64,000 nucleotides of DNA. Source: Streptomyces antibioticus. Lineage in GTDB: Bacteria; Actinomycetota; Actinomycetes; Streptomycetales; Streptomycetaceae. The stretch covers positions 6,457,750 through 6,521,749 of the forward strand of contig NZ_CM007717.1 in NCBI RefSeq assembly GCF_002019855.1, given 5' to 3'. Each line of letters opens with the position of its first letter. Within the stretch, counting starts at the first letter, position 1. The notes under the pieces were generated by a model, which ran no database searches, was not told where the DNA came from, and saw only the letters and a list, made by a program, of their open reading frames with translations. Position numbers and translations under genes: made by a program. Of the stretch, positions 55,157 through 63,929 are shown in pieces.

Positions 55157-55188
55157 CTGTGCCCGGCACCGGGAGGTGCCGGGCACAG
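55157..55188 (+). terminator. Terminator after xylH
   Basis: CTGTGCCCGGCACC (55157-55170) and GGTGCCGGGCACAG (55175-55188) form a perfect 14-bp stem with a GGGA tetraloop, 18 bp after the xylH stop. Confidence 0.9.
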
Positions 55189-55377
55189 CCGTGTCCTGTG
55201 CCGGGCCCGGCCGTGTCATGAGAACGGCACGAACGACATGTCATAGGAAAGCCCCATGATGGGTACGGCCGATCGCGTGACCTATGACGCATGGCCCGGA
55301 GTCCGGCCGCCGGGACGGAACATTAGACTCGACAAGCCCGGCAACAGCTCGATCAGCTCAACTGCAAGGAGGCACGG

Positions 55378-57303
55378 GTGCCGCTGCTGACCCGCATCAG
55401 GGGACCGCGCGATCTGGACCGGCTCAGCCTGGAGGAGCTGGACCAGCTGGCAGAGGAGATCCGGACCTTCCTCGTCGACGCCGTGTCCAAGACCGGCGGC
55501 CACCTCGGCCCCAACCTCGGCGTGGTCGAGCTCACCATCGCCCTGCACCGCGTCTTCGAGTCCCCGAAGGACAAGGTGCTGTGGGACACGGGCCACCAGT
55601 CCTACGTCCACAAGCTGCTCACCGGCCGCCAGGACTTCTCCCGGCTGAAGATGAAGGGCGGCCTGTCCGGCTACCCCTCGCAGGCCGAGTCCGAGCACGA
55701 CGTCATCGAGAACAGCCACGCCTCCACGGTGCTCGGCTGGGCCGACGGCATCGCCAAGGCCAACGAGATCCTCGACCGCGACGCCCATGTCGTGGCCGTC
55801 ATCGGCGACGGCGCGCTCACCGGCGGCATGGCCTGGGAGGCGCTCAACAACATCGCCGACGCCAAGGACCGCCCGCTGGTCATCGTCGTCAACGACAACG
55901 AGCGCTCCTACGCGCCGACCATCGGCGGCCTCGCCAACCATCTGGCGACCCTGCGCACCAGCGACGGCTACGAGCGGTTCCTGGCCCGCACCAAGGAGGT
56001 CCTGGAGCGCACCCCGGTCGTCGGCAAGCCGCTCTTCGACACCCTGCACGGCGCCAAGAAGGGCCTCAAGGACTTCATCGCCCCGCAGGGCATGTTCGAG
56101 GACCTCGGCCTGAAGTACGTCGGCCCGATCGACGGCCACGACATCGAGGCCCTGGAGTCCGCGCTGGCCCGCGCCAAGCGCTTCGGCGGCCCCGTGATCG
56201 TGCACTGCCTCACCGAGAAGGGCCGCGGCTACCAGCCCGCCCTCCAGGACGAGGCCGACCGCTTCCACGCCGTCGGCAAGATCCACCCCGACACCGGACT
56301 GCCGATCGCCACCTCCGGCGCCGACTGGACGTCCGTCTTCGGCGAGGAGATGGTCAAGCTCGGCGAGGAGCGCCGCGACATCGTCGCGATCACCGCCGCC
56401 ATGCTCCAGCCCGTCGGCCTGGACCGCTTCGCCAAGGCGTTCCCCGACCGGGTCTACGACGTCGGCATCGCCGAGCAGCACGGCGCCGTCTCCGCGGCCG
56501 GCCTCGCCCACGCGGGCGTGCACCCCGTCTTCGCGGTGTACGCCACCTTCCTCAACCGCGCCTTCGACCAGGTCCTCATGGACGTCGCCCTGCACAAGTG
56601 CGGCGTGACCTTCGTGCTGGACCGGGCCGGTGTCACCGGCACCGACGGCGCCTCGCACAACGGCATGTGGGACATGTCGATCCTCCAGGTCGTCCCCGGC
56701 CTCCGGCTCGCCGCCCCGCGCGACGCCGACCAGGTCCGCGCCCAGCTCCGCGAGGCCGTCGCCGTCGACGACGCGCCGACCGTCGTACGGTTCTCCAAGG
56801 GCGCCGTGGGCCCCGCCGTACCCGCCGTGGGACGCGTCGGCGGCATGGACGTGCTGCGCGAGCCCGGCACCGACACGCCGGACGTGCTGCTGGTCTCCGT
56901 GGGCGCCCTGGCGCCGATGTGCCTGGAGATCGCGGGCCTGCTGGAGAGGCAGGGCATCACCACCACCGTGGTCGACCCGCGCTGGGTCAAACCCGTCGAC
57001 GAGGCCATGGCCCCGCTCGCCGAACGGCACCGGGTCGTCGTCACCGTCGAGGACAACAGCCGCGTCGGCGGTGTCGGCTCCGCGATCGCGCAGACCCTGC
57101 GGGACGCGGGCGTCGACGTCCCGCTGCGCGACTTCGGCATCCCGCCGCGCTTCCTCGACCACGCCTCCCGCGCCGAGGTCATGGCCGAGATCGGCCTGAC
57201 CGCCCCCGACATCGCCCGCCAGGTCACCGGCCTGGTCGCCCGGCTCGACGGGCGCTACGACGGCGCCGCCACCGTGGAGTCGGTGCAGCCCGCGCGCGAC
57301 TGA
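55378..57303 (+). CDS. dxs: 1-deoxy-D-xylulose-5-phosphate synthase
   Basis: A 641-residue thiamine-diphosphate enzyme that joins pyruvate and glyceraldehyde 3-phosphate, the first step of the non-mevalonate isoprenoid pathway. DTGHQSYVHKLLTGR, the ThDP motif GDGALTGGMAWEALN..NDN, and the pyrimidine-domain YATFLNRAFDQVLMDVALH and DRAGVTGTDGASHNG are present. The GTG at 55378 follows AAGGAGG. It is monocistronic, with its own promoter region and an 18-bp terminator. Streptomycetes often have a second dxs, so it need not be the only copy. Confidence 0.96.
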   Translation: MPLLTRIRGPRDLDRLSLEELDQLAEEIRTFLVDAVSKTGGHLGPNLGVVELTIALHRVFESPKDKVLWDTGHQSYVHKLLTGRQDFSRLKMKGGLSGYPSQAESEHDVIENSHASTVLGWADGIAKANEILDRDAHVVAVIGDGALTGGMAWEALNNIADAKDRPLVIVVNDNERSYAPTIGGLANHLATLRTSDGYERFLARTKEVLERTPVVGKPLFDTLHGAKKGLKDFIAPQGMFEDLGLKYVGPIDGHDIEALESALARAKRFGGPVIVHCLTEKGRGYQPALQDEADRFHAVGKIHPDTGLPIATSGADWTSVFGEEMVKLGEERRDIVAITAAMLQPVGLDRFAKAFPDRVYDVGIAEQHGAVSAAGLAHAGVHPVFAVYATFLNRAFDQVLMDVALHKCGVTFVLDRAGVTGTDGASHNGMWDMSILQVVPGLRLAAPRDADQVRAQLREAVAVDDAPTVVRFSKGAVGPAVPAVGRVGGMDVLREPGTDTPDVLLVSVGALAPMCLEIAGLLERQGITTTVVDPRWVKPVDEAMAPLAERHRVVVTVEDNSRVGGVGSAIAQTLRDAGVDVPLRDFGIPPRFLDHASRAEVMAEIGLTAPDIARQVTGLVARLDGRYDGAATVESVQPARD

Positions 57304-57322
57304 CGCCACCCGACACGACCGG

Positions 57323-57366
57323 ATGGGCCGGTTCGACCACTGCGAAGGGTGGTCGAACCGGCCCAT
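57323..57366 (+). terminator. Terminator after dxs
   Basis: ATGGGCCGGTTCGACCAC (57323-57340) pairs perfectly over 18 bp with 57349-57366 (GTGGTCGAACC...CCAT), leaving an 8-nt loop. It lies 20 bp after the dxs stop and 87 bp before the permease start. Confidence 0.92.
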
Positions 57367-57452
57367 TCGCGTTAACGCGCCCGGGCCGGGGCATACGCAA
57401 GTACGCCCTCTCGATCATGTCTGGGACGACGCAGCGTGGGAGGTACGCGCAC

Positions 57453-58955
57453 ATGAGCAGCACCCTCTTCCGGACGAAGAACGTCGAGCAGTCCATCCTC
57501 GACACCGAGGAGCCCGAGCACGCGCTCAAGAAAACCCTGTCCGCCCTGGACCTCACGGTCTTCGGCGTCGGCGTCATCATCGGCACCGGCATCTTCGTCC
57601 TGACCGGCACGGTGGCCAAGAACAACGCGGGGCCCGCCGTCGCCCTGGCGTTCGTCGTCGCCGGCGTCGTCTGCGCGCTCGCCGCGCTCTGCTACGCCGA
57701 GTTCGCCTCGACCGTGCCGGTCGCCGGATCGGCGTACACCTTCTCCTACGCCTCGCTCGGCGAACTGCCCGCCTGGATCATCGGCTGGGACCTGGTCCTG
57801 GAGTTCGCCCTCGGTACGGCGGTGGTGGCCGTCGGCTGGTCCGGCTACGTCGCCTCGCTGATGGACAACGCCGGCTGGCATCTGCCGGACGCGCTCGGCA
57901 GCAGGGACGGGGCCGACGGCTTCGGCTTCGACATCCTCGCCGCCGTGCTCGTCCTGGTGCTCACCGCGATCCTCGTCATCGGCACCAAGCTCTCCGCGCG
58001 GGTCACCGCCCTGGTCGTCGCGATCAAGCTCGTCGTCGTCCTGACCGTGATCATCGCGGGCGCCTTCTTCATCGAGGGCTCGAACTACGACCCGTTCGTG
58101 CCGAAGGCGCAGACCGTGGAGGCGGGCGGGAACCTCCAGGCCCCGCTCATCCAGCTCATGTTCGGCTGGGCGCCCTCCAACTTCGGCGTGATGGGCATCT
58201 TCACCGCCGCCTCCGTCGTCTTCTTCGCCTTCATCGGCTTCGACGTCGTCGCCACGGCGGCCGAGGAGACCAGGAACCCGCAGCGCGACATGCCGCGCGG
58301 CATCCTCGGCTCGCTGCTGATCTGCACCACCCTCTACGTCGCCGTGTCGATCGTGGTCACCGGCATGCAGCACTACACCGAGCTGTCGATCACCGCGCCG
58401 CTCGCCGACGCCTTCAAGGCCACCGGGCATCCGTGGTTCGCCGGCTTCATCAGCTTCGGCGCGGCGGTCGGTCTCACCACGGTCTGCATGATCCTGCTCC
58501 TCGGGCAGACCCGGGTGTTCTTCGCGATGAGCCGCGACGGACTGCTGCCGCGCTTCTTCTCGCAGGTCCACCCCCGCTTCAAGACCCCGCACCGCCCGAC
58601 GATCCTGCTCGGCGTGCTGATCGCGATCCTCGCCGGATTCACCCCCCTCAGCGAGCTGGCCGAGCTGGTCAACATCGGCACCCTGTTCGCCTTCGTGGTC
58701 GTCGCGATCGGCGTCATCGTCCTCCGCCGCACCCGCCCCGACCTGCACCGCGCCTTCCGCACCCCGTGGGTCCCCTTCCTCCCGATCGTCTCGGTCCTGG
58801 CCTCCCTCTGGCTGATGATCAACCTCCCGGCCGAAACCTGGATCCGCTTCGCCGCCTGGATGGCCATCGGCGCGGTCGTCTACTTCCTCTACGGCCGCTC
58901 CCACAGCCGCCTGGGCCGTGGCGAACAGCCTGCTGCCCCGGCCGACACGGTGTGA
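57453..58955 (+). CDS. APC-family amino acid permease
   Basis: A 500-residue transporter with about 12-13 membrane helices. It opens with FGVGVIIGTGIFVLTGTVA, the substrate-binding unwound helix of cationic/other amino acid permeases, and contains AFIGFDVVATAAEETRNPQRDMPRGI, the APC consensus in the sixth helix. It is closest in style to the cationic amino acid transporter (CAT) group. The ATG at 57453 follows GGGAGG; the frame is open much further upstream through the dxs region by chance. Substrate is not determinable from sequence. Confidence 0.88.
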   Translation: MSSTLFRTKNVEQSILDTEEPEHALKKTLSALDLTVFGVGVIIGTGIFVLTGTVAKNNAGPAVALAFVVAGVVCALAALCYAEFASTVPVAGSAYTFSYASLGELPAWIIGWDLVLEFALGTAVVAVGWSGYVASLMDNAGWHLPDALGSRDGADGFGFDILAAVLVLVLTAILVIGTKLSARVTALVVAIKLVVVLTVIIAGAFFIEGSNYDPFVPKAQTVEAGGNLQAPLIQLMFGWAPSNFGVMGIFTAASVVFFAFIGFDVVATAAEETRNPQRDMPRGILGSLLICTTLYVAVSIVVTGMQHYTELSITAPLADAFKATGHPWFAGFISFGAAVGLTTVCMILLLGQTRVFFAMSRDGLLPRFFSQVHPRFKTPHRPTILLGVLIAILAGFTPLSELAELVNIGTLFAFVVVAIGVIVLRRTRPDLHRAFRTPWVPFLPIVSVLASLWLMINLPAETWIRFAAWMAIGAVVYFLYGRSHSRLGRGEQPAAPADTV

Positions 58956-58983
58956 CCGGTCCGACCGGCCTCGCCCCCTGCCC

Positions 58984-59358
58984 TCAGCCTCGTACCGCTC
59001 GCGGCCCCGCGACCTTCGCGCCCAGTTCCGTCACCCTGCGGCGCAGTTCGCGGTCGGCTGTGATGACCAGGCGGGGGCGGGTGGGGGCGGTGGCCACCAG
59101 GGTGACGATGTGGTCGTCGCCGTCGGCGGGGGCCGGGTCGACGTGGACGCCGGGGACCGGTTCGACGTCGCGGGACGCGCCTTCGACGACCAGGATGATT
59201 TCCACCGGGCCGGGGTGGCCCGGCAGGCCGTTCGTCGCCAGGTGGTCGCGGAGGCGGCGGGCGGCGGCCGGGCGGTCGCGCCACCAGCCGTCGGGCACCG
59301 AGCCGACGACGTTCGCGCCGTCCACGATCACCAGCAGGGGAGTGCCGTCGTCGTCCAT
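58984..59358 (-). CDS. NYN/PIN-like domain protein, putative ribonuclease
   Basis: A 124-residue protein. VIVDGANVVGSVPDGWWRDRP holds the N-terminal aspartate and DGANV motif of NYN/YacP-type nucleases, and GDDHIV and ITADRELRRRV hold further acidic residues for metal binding. It is convergent with the permease gene and divergent from the beta-propeller gene. RNase or phosphohydrolase activity is plausible from the fold; the substrate is unknown. Confidence 0.75.
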   Translation of the reverse strand: MDDDGTPLLVIVDGANVVGSVPDGWWRDRPAAARRLRDHLATNGLPGHPGPVEIILVVEGASRDVEPVPGVHVDPAPADGDDHIVTLVATAPTRPRLVITADRELRRRVTELGAKVAGPRAVRG

Positions 59359-59424
59359 GGGGCCAGCGTCCCACGGACGGCCGTTCCCCCGGGCCCGGCG
59401 GACGTGGGCGGGGGAGGGCCGTCA

Positions 59425-59430
59425 TACAGT
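59425..59430 (+). promoter_or_regulatory. -10 element of a probable leaderless transcript
   Basis: TACAGT ends six bases before the GTG at 59437, placing the expected transcription start on the first base of the start codon. No ribosome binding site lies between. The corresponding -35 is weak. Confidence 0.45.
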
Positions 59431-59436
59431 GATCGG

Positions 59437-60453
59437 GTGAACGGCGACTGGCTCATACGCGGCCGCGACGGGCGGCTGAGTGTCTATCTGGCGTCGGACG
59501 GCGCCGTGCTGTGCAGGGCGGAACGCACCCCGGGCGGCCCCTGGGACGCCCCGCGTACGGTCGGCGGCCCCCAGAAGGTGCACGCGGTCCTCGCCGTCGG
59601 CCACGGACCCGACGGCTACGGTCACCTGGCGTCCTGGCGGTCCACCGTGAAGGGCGAGGCGGGCGTGGTGCACTCCACCCACTACCGGCCCCTCCTCGCC
59701 CCGCTGGACTGGGTCCCGGTCGGCCATCCCGACAAGAAGGGCGCCCGTACCGGCGTACCCGCCGTCGCGGTGGACGCCCAGGGCCGCGCCCATGTCTTCG
59801 TCCGCAGCTCCACCGGCGCCCTCGGCATGGCCGCCCAGAAGGAGAAGGGCGGCTGGGACCCCTGGCGCGACCTCAAGGGCGAGGGGATCGTCGCCGAACC
59901 GGCGGCCGTCACCGGGGAGTCGGGGTGCGTGGAGGTGTACGCGGTCGGCACCGGTGGCCTCCACTACTGGCGGCAGCGCGAGCCGGGCAGCCCGCCCGTG
60001 CTGGAGGAGACCCTCGACGTGACCGTGCGCCGCGGCACCCTGCGCGCGCTGGCCACCTCCGCCGAGCACACCACGCTCTTCTTCACCGACGCCTCCGGCG
60101 ACATCCACGCCTGGCGCCCCGGCGACAAGCCGGTCGCCGTGCTCCCTGCGGCCGGCCCCGGCCCCGTCGCCGCGATCCGCTGCGAACTCGACGGCCACGA
60201 CTGCACCCTGCTCGCCCAGCGCTCCGCGAGCGGCCGGGTGGCCTTCGCCGCCTACCCCACCGAACAGGAGTCGGCCGGCGCCTGGTGGACCGAGTCAGGT
60301 CCCCAACTGCCCGACGACGCCGAGGTGGCGCTCGCCCTGGACCACGAGAACCGGGTCGCCGCCGCCACCCTGTCCCCCTCCACCGGCCGACTGCTCCTCA
60401 CCCGCCGCAAGGACGAACCCGGCCTGGCCCTCAGAGCCTGGCTGGAGGTCTGA
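59437..60453 (+). CDS. Cytoplasmic beta-propeller-like protein of unknown function
   Basis: A 338-residue protein with repeating four-stranded blade-like segments: PAVAVDAQGRAHVFVRSSTGALGMAAQ, PAAVTGESGCVEVYAVGTGGLHYW, TLFFTDASGDIHAW. This pattern resembles PLL-like or sialidase-like propellers that bind sugars or act as scaffolds. No signal peptide or membrane segment is seen and no catalytic motif is recognised. The GTG at 59437 lacks an RBS but has a -10-like TACAGT at the right distance for a leaderless mRNA, common in actinomycetes. Confidence 0.72.
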   Translation: MNGDWLIRGRDGRLSVYLASDGAVLCRAERTPGGPWDAPRTVGGPQKVHAVLAVGHGPDGYGHLASWRSTVKGEAGVVHSTHYRPLLAPLDWVPVGHPDKKGARTGVPAVAVDAQGRAHVFVRSSTGALGMAAQKEKGGWDPWRDLKGEGIVAEPAAVTGESGCVEVYAVGTGGLHYWRQREPGSPPVLEETLDVTVRRGTLRALATSAEHTTLFFTDASGDIHAWRPGDKPVAVLPAAGPGPVAAIRCELDGHDCTLLAQRSASGRVAFAAYPTEQESAGAWWTESGPQLPDDAEVALALDHENRVAAATLSPSTGRLLLTRRKDEPGLALRAWLEV

Positions 60454-60469
60454 GACAGGCGGAACGACG

Positions 60470-60502
60470 GGAGGGCCCCCGCCGTATCGGCGGAGGCCCT
60501 CC
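60470..60502. terminator. Bidirectional terminator between the propeller gene and fadB
   Basis: GGAGGGCC-C-CCGCCG (60470-60484) pairs with CGGCGG-A-GGCCCTCC (60488-60502), 14 of 15 positions, with a TAT loop. The genes on both sides converge on it. Confidence 0.82.
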
Positions 60503-60520
60503 TTCGGCATCCCTGAGGTG

Positions 60521-62650
60521 TTACGCCGGAACCGACGCCACGCCCGGAGCCAGGAACTTCTTGCCGTTCGCCCGCTCGGAGACGCCCTCGCGGTCCAGGT
60601 ACGGCGTGATGCCGCCCAGGTGGAAGGGCCAGCCCGCGCCGGTGATCAGGCACAGGTCGATGTCCTGGGCCTCGGCGACGACGCCCTCGTCGAGCATGAG
60701 CCCGATCTCCTGCGCCACCGCGTCCAGCACCCGCGCCCGCACCTGCTCCTCGGTCAGGACGTTGTCGCCCTGCTTCAGGAGCGCGGCGACCTCGGGGTCC
60801 AGCTCCGGCTTGCCGCTGTCGTAGACGTAGAAGCCGCGCTTGCCCGCCTTGACGACCGCCGCGAGGTTCGCGGAGACCGTGAAGCGGTCCGGGAACGCGC
60901 GGTTGAGCGTCTCGGAGACGTGCAGACCGATCGCGGGGCCGACCAGCTCCAGCAGGACCAGCGGGGACATCGGCAGGCCGAGCGGCTCCACCGCCTTCTC
61001 CGCGACCTCGACCGGGGTGCCCTCGTCGATGACGTTCTGCACCTCGCCCATGAAGCGGGTCAGGATGCGGTTCACGACGAACGCCGGGGCGTCCTTGACC
61101 AGGACGGCCGTCTTCTTCAGCTTCTTGGCGACGGCGAACGCCGTGGCCAGCGAGGCGTCGTCGGTCTTCTCGCCGCGCACGATCTCGAGCAGCGGCAGGA
61201 TCGCGACCGGGTTGAAGAAGTGGAAGCCCACGACCCGCTCGGGGTTCTTCAGCTTCGACGCCATCTCGGAGACCGACAGCGAGGAGGTGTTGGTGGCGAG
61301 GATCGCGTGCGCCGGGGCGACCGCCTCGACCTCGGCGAACACCTGCTGCTTGACGCCGATCTCCTCGAACACGGCCTCGATGATGAAGTCCGCGTCCGCG
61401 AAGCCCTCGGCCTTGTCCAGCACACCGGAGACCAGGGCCTTGAGGCGGTTGGCCTTGTCCTGGTTGATCCGGCCCTTGCCGAGCAGCTTCTCGATCTCGG
61501 CGTGGACGTAGCCCACACCCTTGTCCACGCGCTCCTGGTCGATGTCGGTCAGCACGACCGGCACCTCCAGACGGCGCAGGAACAGCAGGGCGAGCTGAGA
61601 GGCCATCAGACCGGCGCCGACGACACCGACCTTGGTGACCGGACGGGCCAGGCTCTTGTCCGGGGCCCCGGCCGGGCGCTTGCCGCGCTTCTGCACCAGG
61701 TTGAACGCGTAGATGCCGGCGCGCAGTTCACCACCCATGATCAGGTCGGCGAGCGCGATGTCCTCGGCGTCGTAGCCCTGCTGGAGGTCGCCGTTCTTGG
61801 CGGCGGCGATGATGTCCAGCGCGCGGTAGGCGGCCGGGGCCGCGCCGTGCACCTTGGAGTCGGCGACGAACCGGCCGCGTGCGACGGCCTGGTCCCAGGC
61901 CTCACCGCGGTCGATCACCGGACGCTCGACCTCGATGTCGCCCTTGAGGACCCGCGCGGTCCACAGCAGCGACTGCTCCAGGAAGTCCGCGCCCTCGAAC
62001 AGCGCGTCCGCGATGCCGAGTTCGAAGACCTGGCTGCCCTTGAGCTGCTTGTTCTGGTTGAGGCTGTTCTCGATGATCACCGAGACGGCCTTGTCGGCGC
62101 CGATCAGGTTCGGCAGGATCGTGCAGCCGCCCCAGCCGGGCACCAGACCGAGGAAGACCTCGGGCAGCGAGAACGCGGGCAGCGCCTTGGAGACGGTGCG
62201 GTACGAGCAGTGCAGACCGACCTCGACACCGCCGCCCATCGCCGCGCCGTTGTAGTAGGCGAAGGTGGGCACGGCCAGCGCCGCGAGGCGCTTGAAGACC
62301 TCGTGGCCGCCCTTGCCGATGGCCAGCGCGTCCTTGTGCTCCTTCAGCAGCTCGACACCCTTGAGGTCGGCGCCGACGGCGAAGATGAACGGCTTGCCGG
62401 TGATGCCCGCGCCCACGATCTCGCCGGCCGCGGCCTCCGCCTCGACGCGGTCGATCGCGGCGTCGAGGTTGGCCAGGGACTGCGGGCCGAAGGTGGTCGG
62501 CTTGGTGTGGTCGAAGCCGTTGTCGAGGGTGATCAGGGCGAAGCGCCCCGCCCCGAACGGCAGGTCCAGGTGGCGTACGTGCGCCTGGGTCACGACCTCG
62601 TCGGGGAACAGCTCGGCCGCGCCCTTGAGCAGTTCGGTGGTGGTGCTCAC
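60521..62650 (-). CDS. fadB: Fatty-acid oxidation complex alpha subunit (enoyl-CoA hydratase / 3-hydroxyacyl-CoA dehydrogenase)
   Basis: A 709-residue two-function beta-oxidation enzyme. The N-terminal crotonase domain (about 1-300) has GAAMGGGVEVGLHC and SLPEVFLGLVPGWGG with the catalytic glutamates. The dehydrogenase domain has KVGVVGAGLMASQLA (NAD fold, about 340), NTSSLSVSEMA, and VVGFHFFNPV with its catalytic histidine. The GTG at 62650 overlaps the fadA stop by 4 bp (GTGA) and has GAGGGGG upstream. With fadA it forms the trifunctional complex degrading fatty acyl-CoA. Confidence 0.95.
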   Translation of the reverse strand: MSTTTELLKGAAELFPDEVVTQAHVRHLDLPFGAGRFALITLDNGFDHTKPTTFGPQSLANLDAAIDRVEAEAAAGEIVGAGITGKPFIFAVGADLKGVELLKEHKDALAIGKGGHEVFKRLAALAVPTFAYYNGAAMGGGVEVGLHCSYRTVSKALPAFSLPEVFLGLVPGWGGCTILPNLIGADKAVSVIIENSLNQNKQLKGSQVFELGIADALFEGADFLEQSLLWTARVLKGDIEVERPVIDRGEAWDQAVARGRFVADSKVHGAAPAAYRALDIIAAAKNGDLQQGYDAEDIALADLIMGGELRAGIYAFNLVQKRGKRPAGAPDKSLARPVTKVGVVGAGLMASQLALLFLRRLEVPVVLTDIDQERVDKGVGYVHAEIEKLLGKGRINQDKANRLKALVSGVLDKAEGFADADFIIEAVFEEIGVKQQVFAEVEAVAPAHAILATNTSSLSVSEMASKLKNPERVVGFHFFNPVAILPLLEIVRGEKTDDASLATAFAVAKKLKKTAVLVKDAPAFVVNRILTRFMGEVQNVIDEGTPVEVAEKAVEPLGLPMSPLVLLELVGPAIGLHVSETLNRAFPDRFTVSANLAAVVKAGKRGFYVYDSGKPELDPEVAALLKQGDNVLTEEQVRARVLDAVAQEIGLMLDEGVVAEAQDIDLCLITGAGWPFHLGGITPYLDREGVSERANGKKFLAPGVASVPA

Positions 62651-63864
62651 TTGTCCCCCTCGAAGTGCGGGTTCTCCCAGATGACCGTGGCGCCCATGCC
62701 GAAGCCGACGCACATGGTGGTCAGGCCGTAGCGGACCTGCGGCTGCTCCTCGAACTGCCGGGCGAGCTGCGTCATCAGACGCACGCCGGAGGAGGCCAGC
62801 GGGTGACCGAAGGCGATGGCGCCGCCGTACTGGTTGACGCGCGCGTCGTCGTCAGCGATGCCGTAGTGGTCGAGGAAGGCCAGCACCTGGACGGCGAAGG
62901 CCTCGTTGATCTCGAACAGACCGATGTCGGAGATCGACAGACCCGCCTGCGCGAGCGCCTTCTCCGTGGCCGGGATCGGGCCGTAGCCCATGACCTCCGG
63001 CTCCACGCCCGCGAAGGCGTAGGAGACCAGGCGCATCTTGACCGGCAGGCCGTTCTCGCGCGCGAAGTCCTCGGACGCGATCAGGGAGGCGGTCGCGCCG
63101 TCGTTCAGACCGGCCGCGTTGCCCGCGGTGACCCGGCCGTGGACCCGGAAGGGGGTCTTGAGGCCGGAGAGGTTCTCCAGGGTGGTGCCCGGGCGCATCG
63201 GCTCGTCGGCGGTGACCAGGCCCCAGCCCGTCTCACCGGCCTCCGGGTTGGTGCGGCGCACCGAGACCGGCACCAGGTCGGCCTGGATCTTGCCGTCGGC
63301 GTACGCCTTGGCGGCCTTCTCCTGGGAGCGCACCGCGTACTCGTCCGCGCGCAGCTTGGTGATCTGCGGGTAGCGGTCGTGCAGGTTCTCGGCGGTCATG
63401 CCCATGAACAGGGCGGACTCGTCGACCAGCTTCTCGCTGACGAAGCGCGGGTTGGGGTCCACGCCCTCGCCCATCGGGTGCCGGCCCATGTGCTCGACAC
63501 CGCCGGCCACGGCGACGTCGTACGCGCCGAAGGCCACGGAACCGGCGACCGCGGTGACGGCGGTCAGGGCGCCGGCGCACATGCGGTCGATGGAGTAGCC
63601 GGGCACGGAGGTCGGCAGACCGGCCAGGATGCCGGCGGTGCGGCCGAGGGTCAGGCCCTGGTCACCGATCTGCGTGGTCGCGGCGATGGCGACCTCGTCG
63701 ATCTTCTTGGGGTCGAGACCGGGGTTGCGGCGCAGCAGCTCCCGGATCGCCTTCACGACGAGGTCGTCGGCGCGGGTCTCGTGGTAGATGCCCTTCGGGC
63801 CCGCCTTGCCGAACGGGGTGCGGACGCCGTCGACGAAGACGACGTCCCTGACGGTACGAGGCAC
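62647..63864 (-). CDS. fadA: Acetyl-CoA C-acyltransferase (thiolase), fatty-acid oxidation beta subunit
   Basis: A 405-residue thiolase. The nucleophilic cysteine is in DRMCAGALTAV, NEAFAVQ and GHPLASSG carry the catalytic His pair, and CVGFGMGA the second cysteine. The GTG at 63864 follows GGAGGAG. It is the first gene of the fadA-fadB operon. The 136-bp upstream region in the window contains a perfect 18-bp palindrome and promoter-like TAGCAT. Confidence 0.95.
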   Translation of the reverse strand: MPRTVRDVVFVDGVRTPFGKAGPKGIYHETRADDLVVKAIRELLRRNPGLDPKKIDEVAIAATTQIGDQGLTLGRTAGILAGLPTSVPGYSIDRMCAGALTAVTAVAGSVAFGAYDVAVAGGVEHMGRHPMGEGVDPNPRFVSEKLVDESALFMGMTAENLHDRYPQITKLRADEYAVRSQEKAAKAYADGKIQADLVPVSVRRTNPEAGETGWGLVTADEPMRPGTTLENLSGLKTPFRVHGRVTAGNAAGLNDGATASLIASEDFARENGLPVKMRLVSYAFAGVEPEVMGYGPIPATEKALAQAGLSISDIGLFEINEAFAVQVLAFLDHYGIADDDARVNQYGGAIAFGHPLASSGVRLMTQLARQFEEQPQVRYGLTTMCVGFGMGATVIWENPHFEGDK

Positions 63865-63911
63865 GATGGCTCTCCTCCAGGGTGCGGGATGGCACTGCTG
63901 CGGCGCGCAGA

Positions 63912-63929
63912 GCTGAGCGCGCGCTCAGC
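63912..63929. promoter_or_regulatory. Perfect 18-bp palindrome in the fadA promoter
   Basis: GCTGAGCGCGCGCTCAGC lies 48-65 bp before the fadA start, just downstream of a -10-like TAGCAT (minus strand, 63934-63939), so it would cover the transcription start. TGAGCG..CGCTCA symmetry is usual for TetR-family fatty-acid regulators in actinobacteria. No regulator gene is in view. Confidence 0.65.

Noticed and set aside
55282..57366. Long antisense open frame opposite dxs
   Set aside because: Same GC-frame effect; the translated sequence is a low-complexity Gly/Val/Asp/Arg mix with no domain.
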